Assembly: GCF_000002985.6 (NCBI RefSeq)
Contig: NC_003279.8
Coordinates: 4,092,001 to 4,156,000 of the forward strand
DNA length: 64,000 nucleotides
Reading direction: 5' to 3'
Source: Caenorhabditis elegans
Taxonomy: Eukaryota > Nematoda > Chromadorea > Rhabditida > Rhabditidae
Shown here: in pieces, positions 34,178 to 46,945 of the stretch
How the letters are laid out: every line of letters begins with the position of its first letter
Position numbering within the stretch: position 1 is the stretch's first letter
Made by a program: the position numbers and the translations under genes
The notes under the pieces: model-generated
Told to the model about the DNA's origin: nothing
Database searches by the model: none
What the model saw: the letters and a program-made list of their open reading frames with translations, nothing else

Positions 34178-37101
34178 ATGCGAGCAGCTCCTTTTGATTT
34201 CTTTTTTCAATCGACTGCTCTTTCAACTTTTTTTATTCTTTGCTCCCTGGCCACGAATGAGATCCCGACGATCAGTGGTGCACCTGCAGGGAAGATCGTT
34301 CAACCACCTAAGCCAAATATTTTGAAACAGGTGAGAATTTTGAGTTTTCTCTTCCTCTCTCTTGAAGATTCTTTAGCCAGCATTTATCCACTTTTTCCTG
34401 TGGGCTCTTCCTGAAAAAAATTATATTTCTTCTGTAATTTCAATTTTTTGGTCTCGACACGGCTGAAAATTTTCAAGTTAAGATCGTGCGAACAAAGTGG
34501 TGCCTTTAAAAGATACAGTAATCTCTGTCGCAATTTGTTTCGAAGTTTTCTTCGATTTTTGTTCGATTTTTTTTGAGAGCCTTGGTTTGTGAGAAAAATA
34601 TACAACAAACTTTAGAAAAATTCATTAAAAGCTTTAATTAAATTTTTTAAAAATGTTTTGTTCGTGGCGAGACCGAGAAACATGTAAGTGCCTTCAAGTT
34701 GCCTGATATTTCACGATTTTCTTCGATTTTTCTTTTTTAAAAATACATAAGTGTTGCTGAAAAATCTAAATTTAAATTTAAATAGACAATGAAAAATTGC
34801 AAAAATCAGGAATGGGTTACTGTATTACTTAAAGGCGCATACTGCGCAAATATTCCGTTAGAGCAAGTTATGCCTGCAGTCAGAAGCCCGAATTCCATCA
34901 AAAATCCAATTTTCTAGGGTTGCCCATCAGATCTTCTGCATTCACGTGCTCTTCGATCAATTCAACTGGCATGCCGTACACATCCTGCTACAGTAATCTC
35001 GGCGTTCGAAGGAGTTCAGGAAGGACTTCAAAACTGTGCGAATCGTTTGAGATTTCAGCAATGGGATTGTTCGGAAGCTGGAAATATTATGCATGATCCG
35101 CCGTTATTGAGACAGGGTAGGTGTGGAACTTTTCTATCACAATGCAATATTTCCATTCAGGTTTCCGAGAGTCTTCTCTGATTTGGGCGTTGTCATCTGC
35201 ATCTGCCGCCTGGGGAGTTGCGACGGCATGCGCACAAGGATGGATTGACGATTGTGCGTGTAACAACCAGATGGGTCAAAATGAATACGAGTTCGGCGGG
35301 TAGGGTCAAAAGGAATTAGATGAGATGAAAAAGCCGGTTTTCTTGTAGATGTACTCATGGTGTTCAACACGGAATAACGGCTAGTCGAAAGCTGCTCACA
35401 AAGGTCGGAGCGGTGAATACTTTGTTAAGGAAGGTGGAGAAGCACAATTTGAAGGCAGGGAGATTGGTGAGTAATCTAAAACTGGATTTTTGATATTTTT
35501 AAAAAGATAGAAAATGGTATATAAAAAGTGGATCTAAATATTGGGTGCTAAAATTATGAACAATTTTTCGGGGAACCGAAACCTATAAGTACCCAATTTT
35601 TGAAGCCAAAAACCCAGCATCGGGTCTTGGCACGAACGAGACTTTACGACTACAGTTACTATATGTCTTCCATTTTCGAACGCTTTTTCCTCTTGATATT
35701 TGAAGTTTTTAGAAGACAATGCACGACAGATCTTAAATATACGTACGTTTAAAAGTGAGGAAAAAATGGAACAAATATTAAGCCCGGGTACGGTAGCTGA
35801 AAAGTTTCGCTCGTGTCAGGACCGGAGGCCTTAGTTGTAGTATATTATACAATTATTCGGGTCTTATCACAAGACACTTCAAAACAAATTTTAACTTTTA
35901 TCGCGGCGAGACCCAACATAATGGATGGTAAATACCAGTGATTTAATAAAGTTTTAAAGTGACTTCAATGAAACAAAAAAAAAACTAAGGCAATTTTTAC
36001 AGGCCATCAAAAAGACCCTAATCTCTTCCTGCAAATGCCACGGAGTATCCGGTTCTTGTCAACAGAAAACTTGCTGGAAACGAACTGCAACCCTTGAGCA
36101 CATTACCGATTATTTAGTGGAAAAGTATGCACGAGCCAAGCTCTATACGGATGATTCGGTGGTAAAGACGACGGATTTGATATATTTAGAAGCGTCTCCG
36201 GATGTTTGCAAGGTACGTATACACGTGTATAATTCTTAATTGATAATATAAATAATTCTCAATTTTATTTTTAATTCTTTTTGCATTTTCAAATTCAAAT
36301 TGCCAATTCATCTCATCTCTATTGTTTTTTTATTAAAAAAACCAAAAAATCCCGACACGACAAACTTTTAAATGAACAAATGCATGCGCCTTTAAAGAGT
36401 ACTGTAATTTCACCTTTTTCAATTTTCTTCGATTTTTCATAGTTTTTTCCTATAAAAATCAATGTATTTATTCAAAAAACTAAATATAACAATAGAAACA
36501 CTTAAATTCCAACAAAAATGAGCAAACTATAAATAATTTATGAAAACTCCGCATTCTTTAAACTACAGTACTCATTAAAGGTGCACACCTTTTCGAAATT
36601 AATTGATTAACAAAAAATGTGTCGTGCCGAGACCCGATACCGTATTTATCGTGCAAAAATGGCAAAATTTTTCGCTTAAATAAATAGATTTTATAATTTA
36701 AAAAATTTACAATTATAATAATTATATCAGTCAAAAAATGCACTCTTCTCCTCGGGTAGTACACGAGCCCCGTAAATCGACACAATGATTTTTCCAAGTT
36801 CAAATCCAAAATTTAAATTTCAGGCAAAATCAGTTGCCGGCAGAGTGTGTGCATGGAGGAATGAGACGCATACCCAAGGTGATTGTGATCGGCTGTGTTG
36901 CGGGAATGGATTCAGCGTGAGTTTATTTAAATATTCTTGGGTCTCGCCACGAAAACTAATTTCCAGATTCGTCACGAAGTGGTCCGTGTGAAGTGTGACT
37001 GTGAATTCGTGTGGTGTTGCAATCTGGTCTGTAAGGATTGTATCCAACATCGCTGGATATCCACGTGTAATGGGACACCGCCGAAAAGCCTAATTTTTTA
37101 A
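34178..37101 (+). CDS. lin-44: Wnt family secreted signal LIN-44
   Basis: Secreted lipid-modified Wnt ligand. In C. elegans LIN-44 sets the polarity of tail cells and guides neurites, acting mainly through Frizzled LIN-17. Exons: 34178-34330, 34918-35116, 35161-35299, 35349-35466, 36003-36212, 36824-36916, 36967-37101; 348 residues. A signal peptide (about 1-27) precedes a typical Wnt body: CANRLRFQQWDC, WGVATACAQGWIDDCAC, and CKCHGVSGSC, whose serine is the site palmitoleoylated by Porcupine. The C-terminal cysteine-rich domain includes CDRLCCGNGF, CDCEFVWCCNLVCKDC. I chose the ATG at 34178 because it opens the signal peptide. Three introns hold foldback repeats. Recognised from the complete protein. 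Confidence 0.97.
34450..34677. repeat. Foldback repeat in lin-44 intron 1
   Basis: GGTCTCGACACGG at the left end and CGTGGCGAGACC at the right end are inverted partners. Same GTCTCG family as other intronic copies between 34 and 51 kb. Confidence 0.6.
35615..35915. repeat. Foldback-family repeats in lin-44 intron 4
   Basis: GGGTCTTGGCACGAACGAGA and CTCGTGTCAGGACC are inverted partners around 35617-35830; a second pair GGGTCTTATCACAAGAC and GCGGCGAGACCC follows to 35914. Decayed copies of the same intronic repeat family. Confidence 0.5.
36350..36635. repeat. Foldback repeat in lin-44 intron 5
   Basis: CCCGACACGACAAACTTT at the left pairs with GTGTCGTGCCGAGACCC at the right. Inner words CTTTAAAGAGTACTGTA and TACAGTACTCATTAAAGG are also inverted. 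Near-complete copy. Confidence 0.75.
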
Positions 37102-37629
37102 TATTTAATTTCTTTTTTTTTGTTTGATTTTTTTTCATAATTTCCAGTCGAAATCAGTTCGTTTTTTTCCATTTTTCCTCCTGCACGGGTCAACCGAAAC
37201 TCTCTCGATTTGTACAATTCATCTTGTTTTCTAATTACTTTTTTTGCCGTCCTTGCATCCCACACCGTTTTCATTTCCTCGCCTTTCTTCAATAAATATG
37301 CTAATTTATCGCCATTTTCAATCACTTTCCCGCTAGAAAGTACAGTACAGCACATCGGAAATGACACCAATTCTTTTTTTTTTGCGTGCGCGCGCCCAAC
37401 GGATCTATGTACATAAAAGAGTGGGGATCGGATGAATGTGTGTCAAAAATATTTGAATTTCCCCCGACTAACTGGCGTCAATCTCAAGGTGAAATTGGAG
37501 TCGGAAGTCATCGATCTGCATCAATCTTAGTACAAACATGTGTTTTAAAGTTGTTGGGAAAAAAAATAGGTAAACATTTAATTATTTTGAAAACCAGGGA
37601 ATGAAACTTTAAAAAATTCAAATGGGGGG

Positions 37630-40192
<2,563 letters not shown>

Positions 40193-40500
40193 CTTGTGAA
40201 TTGAAGTAGAAATCGGCGCGCAATCAAAAAATTCCGGAATTCAATAAAAAAATGATTTCGAAAATGACTGGAGATAAAAAAGAACAGAATTTCTGCGCGG
40301 CGGTGTTGCCGAGCAAGTCTCCGCCCACTTTAACCGTGCGGCGTGCAGCGTTCAAATTGGAAAAAAACATTGCGCGTTCTTTAGCATATTTTTCAGTGAT
40401 TTTCTGCATTTTCTGCTCGCAAAATGTGTTTATTTTGATCCAAATAAATTTGATTTCTTCTGAATCACTTCAATTTATCAAATAAATTCTTATTTACAGA
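40193..40500. promoter_or_regulatory. Shared divergent promoter, let-504/NKAP and ARS2
   Basis: 308 bases separate the two start codons, so both genes must draw on this stretch. It holds a GC-richer core around 40295-40360 (GTGTTGCCGAGCAAG, CCGTGCGGCGTGCAGCG) and a TTTACAG acceptor right before the ARS2 ATG. No TATA box seen. Co-regulation is inferred. Confidence 0.6.
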
Positions 40501-43062
40501 ATGGTGGACTCTGATGATGATGGCGATCGCCGCCGTGACAAATTCGCCCGTGAACGTCGTGATGAGGAGTAAGTTTCTTTCTATTATATTTCAAATACTA
40601 AAAAATCACTCATTCTGTTTCAGTTATCGCCGTGGTGGAGGCGGATTCAATCGCTATGACAACAAGCGTCCTGGAGGACGAAGAGATGATTACCAAGTAA
40701 AGCGGAGTCGTGGAGAGTTAGTATCGTTTTTTGTTTACGTTGAAAATCTATGTTTTTTCAGCGACGCAGATGACAGTTTCGATCCCGTAAGTCGTTCTGG
40801 TAATGGTTCGGATTTACCCACTGAATCGGATTCCATATATTCGGGACCACTTCAAACATTCAAAAAGTTCCTCACTAGCCAGGAAGATGATATCTCGGAA
40901 GAAGATGCTATCAAAAAATATAATGAGTACAAGACAGAACATAGAAAACATCAACTTGAACGGTTCTTCCGTGCCCATAAAGACGAAGAATGGTAAATTT
41001 CAGCTTCGATTTTCAAGACCAGAGGCGCATTATGCCGCGGTCAACGGATTGGTTATATCTTTGAATTTTTCACTCGGCACGGATGCCATTCACATTTTGT
41101 TCCAATACCCGTTGTCTTTTAATATCTTGAGTTCTAATTTTTCAACATCTATTTCAGGTTCCGTCTTAAATACAAACCGGATGATGCGAAGAAGTTGCGA
41201 GAGGCGCATTTGGAAAATGTGCAGAAGCGCTTGCAGGTTTTCAATGAGTTGAAGGAGCAGGGACAATTCAATAAATTCTCTCTGGATTTCGGAGATGCGG
41301 AGGCAATCATTAGAATGCTAGATTCAGGTAGATTTTGTTTTTAAAGGTTTCGAATATATGTTTAATTTTGTTGTATTTTCAGTTGTTGTCAAGCTGGAAA
41401 ATGGAACTGAAGACGAGTTGAAAGCTGTTCTGGCTCAAAAACTAGAAGACGAGTCACTCGCTGACATTAAAAAAGACGAGAATGGGAATGGAACCGAACA
41501 GCCGAAAGAAGAGCCAGAAGTAAAACAAGAATCCGGAGCAACGGAAGAGTTGGAAGAGGGAGCCATTGAAGATGGAACCGAAAAGTCATCGAACAAGGTC
41601 AACATCCACAGAACCTGCTCGGTTTTCTTGAGAAATATCCCACCAGGTCTCACATATGAGGAACTAGAGGGTCTCTGTAAAAAGAGCCCAGGATTTTTAC
41701 GTCTTGCTCTGACCGATGGAATTGCCGAAAGAAAGTTCTACAGAAGAGGATGGGCTACATTCAAGCGAGATATCAATATCAAAGAAATCTGCTGGGCACT
41801 CAACGCACATCGTCTGCGAGAAACTGATCTGAATGCAATCATCAACCGTGACATTACTCGTCGTGTTCGTACCAATAATGGGATTGCATCTCATAAGCAA
41901 GTTGCGATTAACGATCTGAAGCTTGCTGTCAAGCTCACTGTTCTTTATGACAAGAAGATTGGTTTGTTCAACGCTGCTGATGAAGCTGATGCTGATCGTG
42001 AGATGGATATTCGTATGGGCGTTGATTTAGTCGCTGCTTCAACGAATCCGTTGATTAAAGAAGTTAAATCACTTGTTCCACATGATGTTCTCAATGATAT
42101 TAGTGAAGAGGAAGCTGAATTATTGGGAGTCTCGAATGGAGGTGAAGCACCAGCTGAAAAGATTCGGTTTGAGCGCGATGATAATATCCTGAAGGCTCTC
42201 GATCTTCTCATCGTTTACCTTCGCATTGTTCATTCCATCGATTTTTATAATCACGGACATTATGCGCAGGAAGATTCGATGCCGAATCGATGTGGCTTGA
42301 TTCACGTTCGTGGGCAGCCGCCTTCTGGAGTATCAATCACTACTGACGAGGATGGAGCTCTCGTCGTTCCACAGAAATTTGTGAACGATTTTATTTCGGG
42401 ATTCAATAGCCGCATTGAGAAAGGGTTGATTGAAAAGCAGTATGTAAGCGAGGAAGAATTGGAGAAAATGGGCAAGAAGGATGGAGAAAAGTAAGTGAAA
42501 AAATTTGCTTTTTTAAAAATAATTTTTAACAAACCCAAATTTTCAGGGAAGTTGAAGCTTTTATTCAAAAGAATACTGTCGAGTTGGCAAAGGATAAATG
42601 GCTCTGTCCGCTTTCTGGAAAGAAATTCAAGGGACCTGAATTCATCCGAAAGCACTTGCAGTCTAAACATGAAGACAAGCTGGAGGAAGCGAGAGCAGAA
42701 GCTGACTTTTTCAACAATTATCTTGCCGACGCCCAAAGACCAGTCGACTGTGAGCCCAAACAAGCTCCAAGAGATGATCATCGTGGAGGTGGTGGTGGTG
42801 AGCGAGGTGGATATGGAAGAGAACGAGACGATGATCGAGGACCTGGTGGTGGAGGAAGTGAGTTGTTCAACTCTTGAAATTTCATAAATATGATTAATTT
42901 TCAGGAAACTCTTTTGGCGGTGGAGGATATGATCGTCGTCCCCAATTCCCTCCTCGACATTCACTTGGTGGACGAGGTGGTGGTGGACGCTACTTCGAGG
43001 ATGCGCCACGTCGTCAGCCAGTCTCGTATCGCGATTTGGATGCTCCAGATGATATTCCATAA
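40501..43062 (+). CDS. ARS2/Serrate (SRRT) homologue
   Basis: Homologue of ARS2/Serrate, the nuclear protein that links the cap-binding complex to microRNA processing, snRNA and histone mRNA 3' ends and RNA decay. Exons: 40501-40568, 40624-40716, 40762-40992, 41158-41327, 41383-42490, 42547-42857, 42905-43062; 712 residues. The N-terminus is Arg/Asp-rich with [12 protein letters not shown]. The SERRATE/Ars2 N-terminal region ([29 protein letters not shown]) follows, then an acidic linker, an RRM-like middle ([19 protein letters not shown]) and the zinc finger [15 protein letters not shown]...H (Cys-x-x... His-x5-His form). The C-terminal tail is Gly/Arg-rich, ending DLDAPDDIP as in other ARS2 proteins. 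From memory this is E01A2.2. Confidence 0.93.
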
Positions 43063-43329
43063 TTCCATCCTACGTTGAATCCAATTCAAATATATGCACA
43101 ACAAATTATGCTATTTATTTCCCCCTTCTCAATTAAATATTAGTTTTAACTAAATGTTTTTGTATGGCCAATAATAATCTCCTTTTTTAAAAAACGCTCC
43201 ATTTTCAATACGTCCCTAATGAAATATGATTCTGTGTAACTCAACGGAACTTTTTATTAGAAAACAATCATCATAACAAGAAAAGTAAATATAACATTTA
43301 AAATTAACAAAAGTACATGTTTTCCCATC
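43063..43329. other. Convergent 3' ends of ARS2 and diphthine-ammonia ligase
   Basis: Stop codons face each other across 267 bases, which must hold both 3' UTRs. No other feature seen. Confidence 0.6.
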
Positions 43330-45068
43330 TCACTTGTCCTCCAAGTGCATCTTTTTCAGTCGGAGGTAGAACACAGGAGCAATGGGATCATCTTGGTGGG
43401 TTACTGTCTGGAAAAATACAGAATGTTGAAAGTTGGATTTCAAGTATTACGGGAGCTGAGAATGTGTATTGCGCAACATATTTGACGCGCAGATTGTCTC
43501 GTAGCGAAAACTACAGTAATTCTTTAAATGACTACTGTAGCGCTGTTGTCGATTTACGGGCTAGATTTTTTGAGATTAATTTCTTTTCGAATAGTGACAG
43601 GGTTTCTTCACATAATTTTCTATATTTTTTCGATAAATAAAGAATTTTAATTATTTTCGAAAATCAATCCCGTAAATCGACACAAGCGCTACAGTAGTCA
43701 TTTGAAGAATTACGGTAGTTTTCGCTACACGATATTGTGCTCGCCAAATATGTTGCACCATACGCATTCTCAGAATTGTGTAATATCTACCTCCGTTTCA
43801 TCGATAACAATTCGCTTTTTAAAAAGCGGGCAATCTCGTACAAATGACTCGAATTCTCCACCTTCACCGCACGGATGAACTCCATATTTATCCTGAAGAA
43901 CTTTCATAATTGGTGCCATTTCTGACAACGTTTTTCCGAGATGTTGCTCGCCGAGCCCAATGGCGGCCACTTTGATGAGAATCGCGTCGAGACCATTTTC
44001 TACCATTTCGGCAAGAAGGCCCTGGAAAAAATTGTTCGTAAACTTTTTTTAAAGGATTTTAAATATATACCTTCTTAAAGGCGCACCGATTTATCCTCGG
44101 CGTGTCTCGTATCTTTTTTGCAGTTTTTTTCATTTATTTTGGCAAATCAAAGAGAAAAAATAGACTACCATTAACTTTTTTCGCGCCGAGACCCAGCTGA
44201 ATACACCCGTGTCCCTTTAAGAAGGCATGTGAAATGACAATAAATAATTACATTTTGTTCTCTCTCCCATAAAAAGCAAAGTGGAACGAGATCAAGCCGC
44301 CGGCAAATGTCTTCAACTCGAACTTTCTGATAACTCGAAAGAATTGCTCCAGCCGATACTCCTTTTACTTCTGGATGATGCTTTTTCACTTCGCATAACA
44401 ATTCGAACAGATCCTCCACTTCATCTCCATCTGTTTTCTCGTAATCCGACTTTTGATTTTTCGGCTCACCGGTGATTTCTCGTCGATAGAGAGGAAGTTG
44501 CATGGCTTCACCGTACAGCTGAAAATCCATTTTTATTAAAATTTATTAAATTATTCAGACGCGGAATTTTGTGATTTATTGAATAAATACAGGGATCGAC
44601 GCGACAAACTTTTGTTCATTGCAAAAAGGTGTCCGCTTTTAAAGATTACTCTAATTTCAAATTTGAAAATTCATGCATTGTGACGTTTGAGTTTCAAAAA
44701 AATGAATAAACTTTCACGGAAAACTATGAAAAATCGATAGAAGTTACAGAATTCTTTAAAGGCGCGCACCTTTTTGTAATTGAGAAAAAATATGTCGCGT
44801 CGAGACCATATTTTCAGCACAAAAATCCTCTGCGTCCGGGTAAAGGGTGTCGTTTCTTCATCCTTTTCTATCTCGGTTCGTGGCAGGACCCAACCTCAAC
44901 TCCATCTGCTCCAACACTTTGATACATGTATGAATCAAGTTCATCTGATTTTGCATCTTTCGGTGGGTGCAGATTTGCAAGTGCCACGATTTGATGGCCC
45001 TCTCGCACGGCACACATCAGGTTGTAGCAGCTGTCTTTACCACCAGAAATTAGTCCGACTACTTGCAT
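43330..45068 (-). CDS. Diphthine-ammonia ligase (DPH6/ATPBD4 family)
   Basis: ATP-dependent amidase that makes the last step of diphthamide on elongation factor 2, converting diphthine to diphthamide with ammonia; cytosolic. Exons in coding order: 45068-44895, 44518-44252, 44021-43791, 43407-43330; 249 residues, close to the human enzyme (about 267). The P-loop-like SGGKDS at residues 8-13 is the adenine-hydrolase ATP site. Further family blocks: VALANLHPP, DELDSYMYQSVG, GEAMQLPLYRREITG, EVEDLFELL, ILIKVAAIGLGEQHLGKTL, CGEGGEFESF and PVFYLRLKKMHLEDK at the end. The start is the ATG at 45068 because an ATTTTCAG acceptor (probably for a spliced leader) lies 4 bases upstream; an in-frame ATG at 45173 would be removed. 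All three introns carry foldback repeats. Confidence 0.92.
43456..43772. repeat. Foldback repeat filling DPH6 intron 3
   Basis: Arms of about 110 bases: CTGAGAATGTGTATTGCGCA at the left is inverted to GCACCATACGCATTCTCAG at the right; inner words GTCGATTTACGGG and CCCGTAAATCGACAC mirror each other. It fills nearly the whole 383-base intron. Confidence 0.85.
44068..44226. repeat. Foldback repeat in DPH6 intron 2
   Basis: CCTTCTTAAAGGCGCACC at the left pairs with GTGTCCCTTTAAGAAGG at the right; CGGCGTGTCTCG and CGCGCCGAGACCC are inner partners. Confidence 0.75.
44588..44808. repeat. Foldback repeat in DPH6 intron 1
   Basis: GGATCGACGCGACAAACTTT at the left pairs with TATGTCGCGTCGAGACC at the right; AAAAAGGTGTCCGCTTTTAA pairs with TTTAAAGGCGCGCACCTTTT. 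Confidence 0.8.
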
Positions 45069-45796
45069 TTCGCTGAAAATTCTCGAGACTAGAGGGGAGA
45101 ATTTCGATTTTTGGTGTATTGATCGAATAAACGTTTTTTTTAAAGCAATTTCCACAACGATTCTTCGAAGCACTCTTTATTTAAAACGATGGAAAGCGAA
45201 AAAGTAGCAATGGGAGATAATGAAACATAGTGGCAGAAAAAGGGGGAATAATAAAATAGATGGTCACACAACGAAAATTATCGATTAGGGGAGAGGAGAT
45301 TGGTGGGAAGTGAGCAGGGTCAATTTTAGATTGGAAGGTGGAAATGCTCACAAATAATATCACATTCACAATGAAAGGGTGGGTGCGAGCACAAAAAAAG
45401 GCCAAAAAGAAGCTGTAATGTGTAAAGGAAGCTACGAAAATCTAATCTCTTTTTAATTTCATAATAAAAACCTCGTACAGTCAATGCCTATTGAGAGGTA
45501 AAAGAAAAGGTCAAAGGCGATGGGAGTGGAGGGAAGCGGAAAAATGAGGGAGAAAACCATCAGAAAAACCGCATTTAACTTTGAAACATACCAGTGATCA
45601 AGAAACTGTGGAGGGGAGGGGGAGAATGACGATTAAAAGTTCAAATTATACGAAAAAAAGAAAGTAGAAAAGACTTCAAAAAGCAAGTAGTTTCAACTTC
45701 ATTTAGTTTTAGAAATTTTTGTTGAAATGTTGAGAAAAAAGCAAATTGGGATTATGAACGGATGTTTTGCTGTTTTATCGGCCGACCATGATTGAT
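45069..45796. other. Spacer and probable akir-1 3' UTR
   Basis: No second gene seen. The side next to 45797 should be the akir-1 3' UTR. Purine-rich sequence on the plus strand (GGGAGAGGAG, GTGGAGGGGAGGGG) marks it, that is, pyrimidine-rich on the transcribed strand. Both flanking genes are on the minus strand, so a shared transcript is conceivable but not shown. Confidence 0.5.
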
Positions 45797-46945
45797 TTAG
45801 GAGAGGTACGAATAGGAATAGTCATCCCCAGTGCTCACACATTTGGAGTTCAGCTGCTCGGCAGCAAATTGGACGTATTGCTGGTGTTGCTCTGAAAACG
45901 TTAATTATAAAATAAATATTATTCATGGAAAATCTTACCATCAAGCTTCTTAGTCAGAACCATTTCGAACTCATTTCTCAGACGGATTTCTTGTTGTTTG
46001 AGCAGACGTTCGCATATCATTTGAACATTTGCCATTGTAAATTCCCTCTTGGCGCTGGAACGATCAGTCACAGATGTTGATGGTGCTTCACCCTCGGAAT
46101 CCGATCCAGACTGAAAATTCGATTTTAACAAAACCATAGTTAATTTCAAAACACTGAAGATATTTCAAAACACTGAAGATAAATTTGTTGTATACTATTT
46201 TAATTTAATTGTAGTCAGAAATAAGTATAGCCGGTTCGATGACAAGGAACCAAACTAGTTGCTATCTGCCGTCTCTATAGTGTCCGATTGAGCTCAACGA
46301 AATAATGGATTTCGCAAAGGAATAACAGACACAACTAAAAGAATAGCTCAGCTATAATCCTACCTTGGGAGAAGAAGGAGCTCTGTAAGCTTTTGAGTAG
46401 TTTGAGCTGCATCCGTCTCCTCTTTGATCTCCATCATCATCAAAGTCATTGCTGCGTGGAATGGCTTTTCGCTTGCGCAGGTTTTTCACTTCCGAACTGA
46501 GATATGTTTTGAGCTGATTTCGAGACAAACGAGTCATAAGTGTAGCTGCTTGGAAGACGCTTTCCTCCTGAAAAATGAATAATTTTCGATATTAGGTAAA
46601 ATAAATGTGGTCAGAAGAAAGTATAGCCACGATCAAGTAGAACGCAACTAGTTGCAAATCTGCCATTGCTTTTGTGTCAGTATGAGCTCGAAAAGGAACA
46701 AATATCACTATCCGAGGAATAAATGACACAAATCTAAACATATTATATCAATTATCTACCTGTTCTTTGAACTTCTGAGCAAATGTGCTGGTTGACGGCA
46801 GTGTAGCGGCAATAGTTCCCATTTGAGCACGGAAAGGAGGGCATTGCGTTCTGGCTCGCTTTGCTTCTCCGTTGTATGTCTCATCAGTTAAAAAAGATTC
46901 ATACTCGTGTTGCAGAGGTCTTTTCAGTGCGAGTCCGCAAGCCAT
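45797..46945 (-). CDS. akir-1: Akirin
   Basis: Nuclear akirin, a small adaptor that links transcription factors to chromatin remodelling and, in C. elegans, also affects innate immunity, meiosis and proteasome import. Exons in coding order: 46945-46760, 46567-46364, 46110-45939, 45891-45797; 218 residues. The conserved N-terminus MACGLALKRPL is followed by the basic AKRARTQ nuclear-localisation stretch. The middle contains the conserved LKTYLSSEV and an acidic serine-rich linker. The conserved C-terminal helix region REFTMANVQMICERLLKQQE leads to the end SYSYLS. A CTTTCAG acceptor lies 7 bases before the ATG, so the mRNA is likely trans-spliced. Introns 1 and 2 each contain a related H/ACA snoRNA-like block. 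Confidence 0.95.
46207..46337 (-). ncRNA. Probable H/ACA snoRNA in akir-1 intron 2
   Basis: About 131 bases inside the akir-1 intron, on the coding strand. First hairpin: base stem GTGTC (near 46332) with GACAC (near 46286) and a perfect upper stem GCGAAAT/ATTTCGT. Hinge: ATAGAGA, an imperfect H box (ANANNA). Second hairpin: base stem CAGA/TCTG and upper stem GGTTC/GAACC. It ends CTGACTACAATT, so box ACA is at 46210-46212, three bases from the proposed 3' end. The related block at 46603-46735 keeps the same layout. Target RNA not identified. Confidence 0.65.
46603..46735 (-). ncRNA. Probable H/ACA snoRNA in akir-1 intron 1
   Basis: About 133 bases inside the akir-1 intron, on the coding strand, similar in sequence to the block in intron 2. 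First hairpin: base stem TTGTGTCA with TGACACAA (8 pairs). Hinge: AAAGCA, which fits the H box ANANNA. Second hairpin: base stem CAGA/TCTG, with the word GCAACTAGTT shared with the other copy. It ends CTGACCACATTT, placing box ACA three bases from the proposed 3' end (46606-46608). Intron hosting is common for snoRNAs. Confidence 0.65.

Noticed and set aside
45069-45173. Upstream in-frame ATG for the DPH6 gene at 45173
   Set aside because: An ATTTTCAG acceptor lies between it and the ATG at 45068, and family members begin at the shorter start (MQVVGLISGGKDS).
46235-46245. GGTTCGATGAC as a tRNA B box
   Set aside because: It is part of the upper stem of the snoRNA-like block and has no tRNA A box or acceptor stem around it.
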